64,000 nucleotides of DNA from Sipunculus nudus (lineage: Eukaryota > Annelida > Sipuncula > Golfingiida > Sipunculidae), in contig CM049322.1 in NCBI GenBank assembly GCA_026874595.1, forward strand, positions 40,790,840 through 40,854,839, read 5' to 3'. The position numbers were made by a program, and so were the translations under genes. Positions 13,901 through 27,668 of this stretch are shown here, piece by piece. The notes under the pieces are model-generated. The model had not been told where the DNA came from, did no database searches, and saw nothing but the letters and a program-made list of their open reading frames with translations. Within the stretch, counting starts at the first letter, position 1. Each line of letters begins with the position of its first letter.

Positions 13901-16900
13901 CATTTTATTTGGAGCAGCTAGCTCTGACGGTTTCTGACTTACAGCCATGGACGGCGGAAAGCCAGCCCTGGACGGCGGACGGCTGACGATGGACAGACAA
14001 CGCTGCGCCATCGCATAAGCTCACAGGTTCGCTAAAAATCAGTGTGGTATCTGCAGGCATTGAGGAAAAAGAGTCAGTACATATGCACTTTTTTATGAAA
14101 TTTTCTATGTTAGAGCACCGTCAAACGGTCAAAAGTAGGTCAACTGGGAAAAACGTGAACTCGATCTGTAACTGGTCATTATCTGCCAATACACCAAAAA
14201 TCAGGCCAATATTTGCAGGTTTTGCGAAGAAAATTCTGTACAAATGTATTTGTCATGAAAATTTAAATTTTACATGAAATTTTCTATGTTCAGGAGCTGT
14301 AAAACAATCAAAAGTAGGTCAACTGGGACGAAACGCGAACTCAATCTGTAACTGGTCAATATCTGCCCACACAACCAAAATCAGGCCAATATCTGCAGGC
14401 ATTGCAAAAAAAAAGTCCGTACATGTGTATTTGTCATGAAATTTCATATTTTTCATGCAATTTTCTGTTCAGGAGCCATAAAACGGTCAAAAGTAGGTCA
14501 ATCGAGACGAAAAGTAAACTCGATCTGTAACTGGTCTATATCTGCCCACACACCAAAAATAAGGCCAATATCTGCAGGCATTGCGAAAAAAAGTCCGTAC
14601 ATGTGTATATGTCATGAATATTTCTATTTTTCATGAAATTTTCTAAGTTAAGGAGGCGTAAAACGTTCAAAGTAGGTCAACAGGGACGAAACACGAACTC
14701 GATCTGTAACTGGTCATTATCTGCTGCCCACACACAAAAAATCAGGCCAATATCTGCAGGCATTGCGAAAAAAGTCTGTACATGTGTATTTGTCATGAAA
14801 ATTTTTATTTTTCATGAAATTTTCTAAGTTTAGGAGTCGTTAAACAGTCAAAAGTAGGTCAACTGGGACAAAACGCGAACTCGTTCTGTAACTGGTCATT
14901 ATCTGCCCACACACCAAAAATCAGGCCAATATCTGCAGGCATCGGGAAAAAAAGTCTGTACATGTGTATTTGTCATGAAATTTCTATTTTTCATGAAATT
15001 TTCTAAGTTTAGGAGCCGTAAAATGGTCAAAAGTAGGTCAACCGGGACGAAACGCGAACTCGATCTGTAACTGGTCTATATCTGCCCACACACAAAAATC
15101 AGGCCAATATCTGCAGGCATTGCGAAAAAAGTCTGTACAACTGTTTGATTTCAGAATAACGGAACGACGGAATGACAGACATGGGTAAAACTATATGCCC
15201 CGGCCACTTTGTGGCGGGGGCATAAAAAACACTTTGGGAATCTGGGATCCTATCAGTATATACCTCTTCCATAATACAAAACACTGATCTGAGATTTGGT
15301 TTCAAACAACAATTAAACAGCCCTGGGTCTCTGACTGGACACTTCCCACTGAACTTTTATGAGGATTTTTTTACGGTGAGTATGAATTGTCAAAATCTGT
15401 GCAAATACATCATCTAAGTCAGTTTTCTTCCATGAACCAGGCAAGGTATTCCAAGGCTTAGACTTATCAATGTTCAAATTTGTCAGTATATGATCTTGCC
15501 AAGGAAAGCAGAAATAATGGTACATTCACTAGCAGAAAATATTATTTGTGTGTAAGCACATCCAGTGATTAAAGCATCAAGCCTAAACGATAAAACAAGC
15601 ACAGCTTAAGCTGTGTTGTGGCCACATACAGAAAATATGAAGAAATCAGATGGTATCAGCAGTGGGACAGGTGTTAATTGGTATCAGTGGTGGGATGAAC
15701 CAAATCTTGACAAACTCACCTTGTGGACCAATGACGATGATACTGCACGCGTTGCTGCTCTTCAGCAATAGGGTATTGTGGGACATCGTATGGGGCTGAA
15801 TCCTTCAGTGCATCATTACAGTGTTGAAATATAGATCCAGCCAACTGTTCAAACTTGTCATCAATCGGTGTGTGTATATGCTTTGGGAAGGTGATCTTGG
15901 CTGGGTTGAATGTTGGTGACAAAGGACTGTTTGACAACTGGTTGTCTGGAACAAAAGGAAACGTATAAAATTACATCACTGGTCATATGATAAATCTCTA
16001 ATAAACATACACACTCTCAAGAGTCTGTGATCTATGGAAAAAATCCAAGCACAAATTTGTTTACATTGGCAATATTGCCGGATAATGAATCTTTTGAAGC
16101 TAGGAGACCTACATAAATAGCAAAAGAATAAAATTAAAAATATTTTACTGGACTGAATTTAATCTAAAAATTCAGTGTCCATTAATATGCAGTGTCCTCA
16201 TTGGAACTTGGGAAAAATGTAAATACAATGGAACCTAACCTAATTAAACAAAATATTATTCAACATGCAGTAGGGTTATTTGTTCTTTTGCTCTAAATTA
16301 TATAAGGCAAAAAGGTTCACAAACCGTCTGATTTGCATTAAGTCATGTTGTATTTTGATTATGTTCATTTTGTAAGTTGCCTCATGATACACAGCCTTTT
16401 TTTAATGTTACCTTACGGATGCACAAAGCTAGAACTATCAGAGCTGTAGCACCTGGCCAAATGAGCTGGGTAACTGTAATTGATGATTTACACCTAAAGA
16501 AGATCTGCATTGGTAAAGCTGGTCCTGATTCACAGATATTTGAATATCAAGTACTTCAAGTATAACTAAATTTTGATATTAAATGATATACTTCAACATA
16601 AAAGTCAAGTGGAAAATAAAGATATTTCAATCAACCAGGTTTCAATTAAGTGTACTACGGGCTAACAATTAAAACAAGGGACCCATGGGTCAGGGCGCTC
16701 AGCTGTTATATATGATAAAAAATATGATTTGGGAATGAGGCACATGCTGGTTTTGTGTGGTAATAAATATAAGCTTTGTTATGGGTTGTTGGTGTTTAGC
16801 TAATGTATGATTTTGATAGTATCTTTGGAGACAGGGAAGAGGATTGATTTCATTTATTTTATTAACAAATGGAGTGCTATTGTCACACAGATTTTGACCT

Positions 16901-19900
16901 GGCCATATAACTTATAAGCAGCACATATAATAAAAGAGTTTAACAATTTTTATTAAAATTTAATAACAATATTGTGCCAATATAATTTTTATAAAAAAAA
17001 AATAAAAGAAAATCATGATTTTTTAAAATAAAATATACCTGAAATGGTTATTAAAATTATATTATAGAATATATTCATGAATGCATTCATGAATACATTT
17101 TGAAAGTATCTGCACTGGTATTCAAATACTTTCATTTTGACCTGAATTCCCATTCTTATGCAATAATTTTTTTTAATGCAGTACATATTCATATTCGTAT
17201 TCAAATACATTTGCAAAGCATTCGCACCATGTCTAGTATTTATTCAGTTTTAGCCAAACAATGATGTTGAGAATCCAGAATATACAAAATTCACAAATTT
17301 AAATATTGATCATAAGTACCTGGTTTTATGGCTTTTATTTATTTAAAAAAAATAAATGTAATATATTCACTTTGGACTACTTTAACAACAATCTACACAC
17401 TAGACACAGTAGGAATCTAGATTAATATTATCAACTGCATCTTTGCCTATCATTAATTTACCTTCATATGATCCCTAATGATTAGTAATGAATAATATGA
17501 TTTACTTTTTTATCATTAAACCTGAACTGAAAATACCATAGGTGATTGCATGGTGTTATTTGGAATAACATTGACACTGACATTCTATCCATCCATACAA
17601 GATTCTAACATCATCAGTAACCGCAAGTTAATTCCCTGTTACTCATCAACTAACAAATTCCTTTTCTATTAATTTTTCTTTAATATGTTATTAAAAACGA
17701 ATAAAAATTATTAATTTACTGTTATGTTGTTTTTCAAAACAACTATACTAGATGAGTTGGGTTGGACACCTGGATCAACTGTGGCTGGACATTAGCTGCC
17801 TGGCTGCCCCAGTGTATGCCTCGCTTCAAGCGTGCATAATTTGATGAAAGGTCAACAAGTTCAACATACAGGTGACTGAAGAGCGGATGGGTATAGAGCT
17901 GGGTCTGACATGCCGATGACGAAAAAACTTGCAAAACTTGCATTACCGGGAAACCTGGTTAAACGGTCCAAATGGCCAAAATCGCATGTAAAAGGGCTTT
18001 GGGTCTCGAAGCAGGTTCATTCACAAGGATCGAGTTCGGCTCTCGAATGGCATGGCTGGGTCTCTGCTGCTGGGATCGGTGGAGGGAATGCGAGTTGCTT
18101 CTGGCTTTGTGACTGTGGATGCTGTAGCTTTCTAACTAGGAAAACGGCCCAGGAGAGACAATGGCACCCTCTGGGGCTCCCTGCTTGGCTTGGCATGGCA
18201 CTGGGACTGTTGGCTCAGAGAACATGCTTAAGGAGCCACAGGGCTGTGGTCTTGACCGCAGCAACCTGTAGCTGCTCGATGAGCGTAAACTTCTTTTGGC
18301 TTTGGCTGGGTCTGACATGGTCTCATAAAAACATTAATAAAAGCTACAATTTTTGGCCAATTTTTTCAGCTTTCTAAACTACAAAGCTGAAATCCTAATG
18401 TGTGCATGATATGAAAATTATATCAACAGTGCTCTCAGGAAACAAACGTGCCATGGTCAAACTGGGCAAAATTTAAGTTACTAATTTTATATTTATACTA
18501 ATAACTTATAAAATTTGAAAAATTAAGAACTAATTTTGGGTAATCAATTGAATCTTTATTGAATAATGTTACATCCCTGACAAAAAAATCTTTAGCTTCA
18601 GCAATTCTCTTGTTAAGGGAGTAATTATATTTCTTGATTTTTTAAAAACTGCATTGTTTGGGCCCATAACTTAAAACAATTACGCAATACTGACATCATT
18701 TCTGGCATGTGCATAGCGAATGTAAAGAAAAATATGTATATTATATATGATCAAAGTCAGATCAGTGGTTTTGATATTAGGCAGTCTTAAAGTGTAACAA
18801 TGGGTTTATAATGGAAAATGAAGTTTTTCATTAATATCTCGAAGGAATTAAGTCCTAGTGACCAAATTCTTGGCATGGTAGGGGATTTTGGAGACATCTA
18901 ACTGTATGCCATATTTAAATAACTTAGAGCTTAAGCTGGGGAGCTGAGATTTAGCAAACTGCATAACACTAGCTTGATGTAAACAATATGTGACATGGTG
19001 CTTGAAAACTTGAATAAAATCTGGTTTTTGATCCATTGGTTTCAAATTTTTGGTGTTAACAGTTGAAATGCTAACAAAAACATGCTTTGAAAATTAAATC
19101 CACAGCAGTTACAGGAAAAAAACGTGCCATGGTCAAAGTTGGGCAAAATTTAAGGTACCAATTTTTTATTTTTGCTTATATTTTAAAAAATTTTAAAGAT
19201 TTTGATCTCAGTTTGGGTATACAATTTAATTTTAATTAATAAAAGTTATATTCCTGGTAAAAAAGTGCTTAGCTTTAACAAGTTTTGTGTTAAGTGATCA
19301 AATTTCTTTCCTGATTATTTACAAAATGCATTATGTTTTGGCCCATAACTTTTTAAAACTAGAATACGGGTAGTTGACAAGCAACTACTTGTATCCGCCT
19401 AAATCAGAGTTGAACGGGTGAAGTGTTGCATATTAGCATGGATGTCTGCAGCCAAATTGTGTATGTAGGTTGCGCTACCTACCAAAAAATCCAGAAAGCT
19501 GTCCAAGTTGTATACATATGCAAAATTTAAGGCAGATAAGTCAAACCACTATATTGTATATGAGTGATTTTTGCCCTTGGCAGACAAACAGATGGACGTT
19601 GTGCAAAAAAGGGTTGCAGGTGGCGCCACCAGTTTAGCGTATGATAAAGAGCTTTATGAGAACTATACACATGCAAATCTTTGGCCCAATCGGTCAAACG
19701 GTTCCCAAGATATGAGCTTGGATAATTGCTGCATAAACTAGAATGCAGGTGGCGCCACCTGTCATAAAATCAAGAGAGCTGTCGGGGATGTATAAACTTG
19801 CAAAATTTTAGGCAAATATGTCAAACCACTGCCGAGATATGAGTGATTTTATCCCATGGCAGACGAACAGACGGGAGCTGTGCAAATATGGCTGCAGGTG

Positions 19901-22900
19901 GAGCCACCAGTTTTGCGTATGATAAAGAGCTATATGAGATTTATACACATGCAAAATTTTGGCCCAATCGGTCAAACGGTTCCCTAGATATGAGCTTGGA
20001 TGTCTGCAGCGTAAACTTGATTGTAGGTGGCGCCACCTGTCATAAAATCAGAAAAGCTATCCAGGATGTTTACGCATGCCGAATTTCAGGTGAATTAGTC
20101 AAGTCACTGCAGAGATATGAGTGATTTTAACCCAAGGCAGACGAACAGATGGACACTGTGCAAACATGGTTGCAGGTGGCGCCACCATTTTTTGTGTATG
20201 TTATAAAGCTCTCCAAGGGCTACATTTGTGCAAAAGAATTTTCCTGATCGGTCAAACGGTTCCCGAGATATGAGCTTGGATGTCTGCAGCGTAAACGTGA
20301 ATGTAGGTGGCGCCACCTGTCATAAAATCAGAAAAGCTATCCAGGATGTATACGCATGCCAAATTTCAGGTGAATTAGTCATGTCACTGCAGAGATATGA
20401 GTGATTTTAACCCAAGGCAGACGAACAGATGGACACTGTGCAAACATGGTTGCAGGTGGCGCCACCATTTTTTGTGTATGTTATAAAGCTCTCCAAGGGC
20501 TACATTTGTGCAAAAGAATTTTCCTGATCGGTCAAACGGTTCCCGAGATATGAGCTTGGATGTCTGCAGCGTAAACGTGAATGTAGGTGGCGCCACCTGT
20601 CATAAAATCAGAAAAGCTATCCAGGATGTTTACGCATGCCGAATTTCAGGTGAATTAGTCAAGTCACTGCAGAGATATGAGTGATTTTAACCCAAGGCAG
20701 ACGAACAGATGGACACTGTGCAAACATGGTTGCAGGTGGCGCCACCATTTTTGGTGTATGTTATAAAGCTCTCCGAGGGCTACATTTGTGCAAAAAAATT
20801 TTCCTGATCGGTCAAACGGTTCCCGAGATATGTGGGGTTATGTGTGGAAACAGACGCACAAACGGACGCAGAGCGCAGAGGAAAGGTCAGAGGTCAAAAC
20901 AAAATTGGGGCGCAGCAGTTCACTTGTGACCCGAACATAATCCCGGGTTTCGGAAAATTCCGCCCAGCGGTTACAGAGGAGTTCTCCGGACACCTACGCG
21001 GCGGCGGCGGCGTGCAGCTGAAAACATAGTATCCGCAAAACTCTGTTTTGGCGGATACAATTATATAATACAGACCTAATTTCTGGCATGTACATAGGAA
21101 CTATATAGAGGATTATTTATGGTTAATATGAGGAAAAACAGATGAGTGGTTTTGATATAAGGCAGTCCTGAAGTGTGAAAATAGGTTTTTAATAAAAAAA
21201 TTGAGGTTTTTCCTTAATTTCTCAAAGGAATGAAGTCGCAAAGACCGAGTTTTCGGTTTGGTAGGAGATCTTGGGGACATCTAACATTATGCCAAATTTT
21301 GCATTTGCATTCCTAGGTCTTACGGTTTCAAAACGTGCCACATCTATGGACTGAGGACGGACAGACAGACAGATGATGGACAATGGACCATGACTATAGC
21401 TCAGATGACTTATAGTCAGCTGAGCTAAAAATTTTAGCGTAGAAAAAAAAACTATATTAATCTTTGCAGCTTCAAAATTTCTTCTGGGCAGAAAAACAAC
21501 AAACCATGAGACTGCTAATTAATTAAAACAAAACTTTTTCCCCTGCTGTGATAAAAATCTAGGAACAAAATAGGTGTAGCGCATTACAGGATTTGCAACA
21601 ACATGTTTAATTGTATGAACAAGTATAAATTCAGTCTGTTCAAGATAAAAATTACTTTCAGTTTCATTTATCACAATTACCAACACTGTAAATTGGATTC
21701 TATAGTGCCTCTGATGTCAGGACATGATTCCACGTTCTCTTTTTCAGAAGGCAAGTCTCCCTTGGTAACATTTTATGCAGTCTGTAGGCGTTCAGTCACT
21801 GTAAGTGAGTTGTTTTATAGCAGAGCCAATTACCAAGCTAATTAGGGTAGGTTTCAAGGGACTACACAGCCTTGGTTATACAGAAAGGAGCTGTGACCAC
21901 TGTATACTCAAAGCTTGAGCTTATTGACAGTTCTGATGTTACAGAGTGCTTTGATTCACTTGTTATGCACTCAACAGGAATACCCACCATTTTTTGTACA
22001 ATTACTAAAGCACTATAAGTTACACTTTTTTCCTGCCAATTCCTTTTATTTTCATTATAATTAATATATGTCATCTGAGCATCTGTTCCAGACTCCTATA
22101 ATCCTATTATGTCATACAACCTTTGATTTGGAATTACTGACGGTTTTGAAGAATATGACAATAACCAAAACACCTATGAGGTATAAACTTGTTATAAATA
22201 CAAGATATTAATAATTATTGTCCAATATTGATATATATTAATTTAATATTTCAAGAAAAAGGATCTGCTTCTGGTATTAAGGAATGGTGGGACCTATCTA
22301 CATGCAGCATACTTCAATGATAAGGTATGAGTTTTAGTCCGGCTAAGTTTTGTCCCAAACACTTAACATAAAACACATGGCTTCCTCTGTGAAGGTCCTT
22401 GACACAGTTTAAGCACACCTCCCCCAATAACAAGGACACCTGTGTTCTCATTGGCTCACAGAGACACACACAACAGTGTGTCAGAGGAGGGTACCCGGTG
22501 TACTGTAAACAACAGGCACTGTGTGACGTATCCTCGTTCATTGGCCAACTGAATCAGACTACACACCTGGCCAAGGTGTGTCTCTTACGACTCACCATAT
22601 ATCACAGATGTAAACACATGCATCAGTAAAGCAAAAAAGACTACACCCCAGGTGTACGTCCTGTAAACAGATACTGTTGGTACTGTATCTTTGTTTACAG
22701 AAGCTGTTTATGATTTGTGATATTGGGTTTGTTAAGTACAAGTGTTATTAACAACACTTAAATGGGACTGTGTTGCATTCATGGACAAAATGTAATCAAC
22801 CTTTAAACCTGTATACATCACATAACCTGATCTGATAACAACTATGAGGAGATTAAAAGGCTTTGTTGACACTCAAATATAACTAAAATGTCACACATGA

Positions 22901-25900
22901 CACACTACATTCTACTTGTAATTAATGGCACATACAGGGCCCAGCAAATGATTTTTAGACGGAAGCAGATCCAGGGGGGTTAGGGGTCCAGATACATCCT
23001 TTTACAGCCACCACTTGGTTTCTGACCAATTTGTGCGGCCTGGATCCCCTTTCCAGACCTAGGGAACTTTTTTATTGTGTTTTGCCATATGTCTTCCTGG
23101 GTTGGACCCCTCAATCCTTTGCCTAAATCCTGGAGCTGCCCCAAACAGATATACATATGGTCCATCAACAGTAAAAGTCTATCAAGAAGTGTAAAAATGG
23201 ACCTATCTTAGTAGGTTAGTCTATAGACAATACATACTTCATGGTACATACAGACTAAAGATATACATATATAATATTTTAACCTAGCTTTGTAGAGATT
23301 GATAATGGTCCATATTAGTCCATCTGGACTGTTCAGAGCCTAGTTATGATCTGATAGTCCATGTTGCCACGTCACAGGCAACATAGACCATCTGATTATA
23401 TTTAGGCCCCAAACAGTCCAGTTCTGGGCTATGTCCATATATATAAGCCCTTTAATTTAAAAAGAATATACCCAGTTGATTTTAACAGACCATTTATGAT
23501 AAATGGTCTTATTTAGCAAAGAAACTGTATGTATAAATAAAAGTGCTGGTATATCATATGAATGAAATATCTCACTCAAATTTAATCCAACTAAACGACC
23601 ACCATGAATTTCCGCCATTTATTTTTAACAGCCACCAATAACTTGAAAATTGGTGGAAGTTAACCAATTGATAACAACGTTTGACAAGTCTGTCAAGAGG
23701 TCGTGTCACAGTTCAGGTCAACATTTCTGACGTAAACATCTCTTAGAAAATGGATGGAATATGGACACCAGGTATTCTACTGACAATTATTTCAATTTAA
23801 AGGCGTCTACCTTCTCCAGTATCTCCTGTAGCGAAGTTTATATTTGCAGAAGCGGGCGTCCCTCCGAAAAAGTTGATCGCCATTCTCGCTCGTTTTGGAA
23901 TCGGCTGAGGTTCCGCGCTGCCAGATCTTGTTGTCATTTCAACAGCGGATTGTGCCTTTTCTGAGCTGCAAACATCGCTACAAGCGTCTGATTCTTGCTT
24001 AGGGCCTTCGTTTGGCATTTTTACTATCGATTTCCGTTCCTGGTTATCTGCAGTGATGCTGTTTCCTGCACTTCTGTCAGTTACATGCGCAATCAGCTGA
24101 CGATGTTGTTGAAGCTAGATTCACCTACGCCCCCGGCCTTGACCCCGGGTCAACTTGTTCCGATAATTTTATGGGGGGTACATTCGGTTAAACGGGATGA
24201 CTTCGTGTTTGAAGCAATACGTAATACGCCATTTTTATGTGCAAGCATTTGTGACAAGAAATACCGTATACTAGGAAATAACTGCATCAAAAATGAAAAT
24301 GAAATAGTATCTTAATTAAAACTGTTATGAGTACTCTTTTATCATGCGTTTTACGGAGTTGCAATTAACATTTAGGCAACATTTTTTTATATATATTTTT
24401 TTTAAGGATGACAGAAAAATATTATATATCGAGATGTAAGCCTAGTTTAATATAAGCCCTGCACCAAAATGGTGTTCAAAATAGCACAATACTTATTTTT
24501 TTATATTTAAAAAAAAAAAACATGAATGAAGACTCCATTAATACATTTATCATTAAAGAGTAGACTGCATCAGACTTTAAATTATATTTAATAAATGAGG
24601 TCTAATTTGAGTTTAAAATGTGTTTACAAAACTGTTTACAACTTTAGTTTTCCTTCGTTGCCCCCCACGGTATCACGGGCACCAAATTTGGCAAGTACGT
24701 AAATGACAGCATCCCATACATATGCATACATATGAGGTCACTTGTGCTTGTTGCACCTGGACGGGATACCACGGTCTCTTTACGAACCCTATACTTAAAC
24801 CCAACATATGCTGCCCTATAATTCTGTATTTATGGACGTCTTCGTCAATAAGCATATCAGTTCCTGTGCAAAATATGTCCAGTTTCCCAAATTTAAATTT
24901 TTATCATTAATTACAAAAAACATATAATAGTATTTACCGGTATATAATATAACTGAACAGACTAATTAAATAATTATATATTGTAGCAACAAAATATATG
25001 ATAACTGCATATCTTATATGAATTGATATCATCGGAAATTCAACACTATGTTAGTGCATGAATTTAAGAAAATGAAAATGTGACTTGTATGCATGGAACT
25101 GACTATTATATACACTTTTATCCAATACATGCACTGCTAAAAATTATTTTCTTGATAAGATAATATTTCTTATCTAAAGAAACTTTTCAGTTGACAAGAA
25201 ATCTTTGGGATATTTTGTCTTGATTTATAGACTGTTTTGCTGAAGGTCAAGAAATACATCTGGATTTTCTTACATGATACATTATTTCCTCAAAAGAAAA
25301 ATTTTGTTCATCATGATAAGAAAAATTGTCTTGTGCCTCTCTCCTGAGAAAATATTTGTTGCCATATTTGTTTTGTGGTAGCCATGATAAATTATCTTCA
25401 ATTATACCATGAGGAAAATTGTCTTTACAATAAAAAGAAAACCTTTCATGCTCTATTTCCTAGAAAATGCTTTTGCCATAAGATATTTTCCTTACATTTA
25501 GAAAATTATTTTTGTTGTTGTAATATTTCATACTCTTTATCACTCACCATAATAAAATATATTCTGCTAATTATAACTGACGTGAAAATTATCTATAAGT
25601 GTGCAGTCATGCCTTTTTTAATAATATATATGACATGTGCCAGTATACAACTGCCTATAGTGGCCTTAACTGAACAGCAAGTTTTCCAAGCTGAGTTGGT
25701 TGGTCCAGCCAGAATTCCAATTTGAGAGCCAGAACCAAGCTAAGAACACCGGTTGATGCTGCCCTCTACTGACAGAATTGTTAACTAAATCACAACATGC
25801 ACACCAGGGTGTTTTAAACTCTCATGGTTTTAATGTTTTTATTTATGTTTGTCTTCAAAAATAATTTGTGGGGCTATTAGTACCATGTTTTTCACAATGA

Positions 25901-27110
25901 GGGATATCAAAAGAAATAAGTAAATTTTTAGAATTCAAATATAAGGGACAGAAATGAGTTTAAATTGCCAGAAAAATTGTGATAGAAAAATTAGTAATCA
26001 TCCTTTGTTTTGTGCTGTTTATTGTGAAAAAATCTAAATAAAGTATAATCATCAAATACTTTTTATTAATTACATTTTTTAAAGCTTCTTATGATATTTA
26101 AGCATAATTTACCGTTAATGAGATATGCTGGCTTAAAAGTAAACTTATTTGAGGGAGATATATTTTAATTACATTAAGGATTAAGATCTCTTTATCTGAA
26201 ATACACTTGTTCAAATCATCTTTTGATAAATTATGTGAGAACAATGTCGTTCCATCATTAAGGCCACATTAAAAAAATTATTGTTCCAATTTATCCCCAC
26301 TTCTATTCATAACAAATCAATTTTCATAAGGAGCATCAAATGATTATTATTTATATTGCAAAAAGCCTCAAAACTTTCAGAAAAATAAACTACAAAAGAT
26401 TCTCCTTCATAATGGGATTACTGGAAATGAATTAATATTTTGTAATGTAAATTCAAGTAATTAATATGTTAGGTTTTTCAAACTTGAAGCATTTTCACAA
26501 TTTGCAGATTGTGTCCAACCCTCAACTTTTTCAATAAACATTTATTCTTATTTAATGCAGTGACCTTAATAAGTGGTTATGTAGAGGAAACATTCATATC
26601 AGGTAGAAATTAGAGCAAGTACTGTGTACACTTCTTTTGGTTTTTTTATCTTTATTTTTTTTTAATTTATTATGAATCTATAAAGTAGGGCTGCATGATA
26701 TTATGGATATATGGGTATATCACGATACTGTAACTTGCATATTGCGTATCACAATACATTTTTCTAATATCAATATTTTTCGATATTTTTCATAACATGC
26801 CTAAAACAGTATTATTGATTAAGAAAGGCAGCCTTGGATGTGGTATACACTTCTGTAATTGTGCACAACATCTATCCCAATTTCTGCTAAACCAGAGTCA
26901 AGAATTTTCTAATTGGCAAGGTATTTGCATATGTATAAGGCCTTTTTTCAGAAGAATTTTAAATGTTTATTTGAGCACTGTCAACAGTACATTAGTAAGT
27001 CACGTTGCCATATTTCATGTTTGAAATAAGCTGATCTGCATAATCTCTTATTATCAGTATGTCATGATAATCAATATGTTAAAGAATTGTTTATAATGAT
27101 AATATCAATA

Positions 27111-27150
<40 letters not shown>

Positions 27151-27591
27151 ATGCAGAAAACACACTTATTTCCAATAAATTTAATAAAATGAAAATTTTG
27201 CAACTCATATCAGGATACACTACAAAATATTGCAATATATTGTGATATGAAATTCTGAAAGCGATACCCAGCCATACCATATATTGACAGTATCGTACTT
27301 GATTTGATTTACTGTGGTTGCCTTCATTTTTGTGGGGTTGAAATTTTGTTAAATTAATTATTTAAAGATTCAGTGGTGTTTAACTTACATAATTTCACCA
27401 TTCATTAAAATACATGAAGTGTTTATTATATAAACTATTTGACATGCATCCAATATCTTAACATTTTGACCCAAAGGAATATTGAACACATGAACATATT
27501 TGTTCTTTATAGACAAATAATATAAAAAGCCTGATATCATTCATGATATTAGTCTTTGAATTAAGGATTAGCATATTATCTCTATTATTTT

Positions 27592-27668
<77 letters not shown>

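Larger units (their letters stand above)
11251..15223. mobile_element. Family B array-bearing element, interrupted
   Basis: The left end reads ACTAGATGTG, then the hairpin GTGTCG-GAA-CGACAC (11258-11272), then AATGCCCCCGCC. The right end is the hairpin ATGCCCCGGCCAC-TTT-GTGGCGGGGGCAT (15195-15223), whose right arm complements the left repeat. Inside are ~180-bp tandem units marked by AAAGTAGGTCAACTGGGA. The element is split by unrelated array elements (11771-14030). It is non-coding; the small ORFs in it are repeat translations. The plan resembles Helentron-associated elements known from bivalves, which is inference. Confidence 0.6.
4963..15719 (-). other. AMPD intron between exons 2 and 3
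   Basis: About 10.8 kb. From 5 to 11.2 kb I see AT-rich unique sequence with one TA-flanked MITE (7191-7366). From 11.25 to 15.22 kb lies a nested cluster of array-bearing elements. No other coding exon is supported. Confidence 0.7.
15946..23810 (-). other. AMPD intron upstream of exon 2
   Basis: About 7.9 kb. 15.9-17.7 kb and 21.4-23.3 kb are AT-rich without recognisable features apart from CCAAT-containing sequence near 22.4-22.6 kb. 17.7-21.4 kb is a block of repeats. No extra coding exon is supported. Confidence 0.65.

Noticed and set aside
11251-15140. Regular direct repeats as a CRISPR array
   Set aside because: Units are ~180 bp with no short repeat/unique spacer pattern, and the DNA is animal nuclear sequence.
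20104-20596. Near-identical 70-codon open frames (also at 49376-49588) on the minus strand
   Set aside because: They are translations of the 280-bp family A unit; the frames start and stop at the same unit positions and have no protein features.
22399-22629. Overlapping open frames on both strands with two CCAAT motifs
   Set aside because: No donor site or homologous sequence supports a coding exon; at most a weak promoter-like composition.
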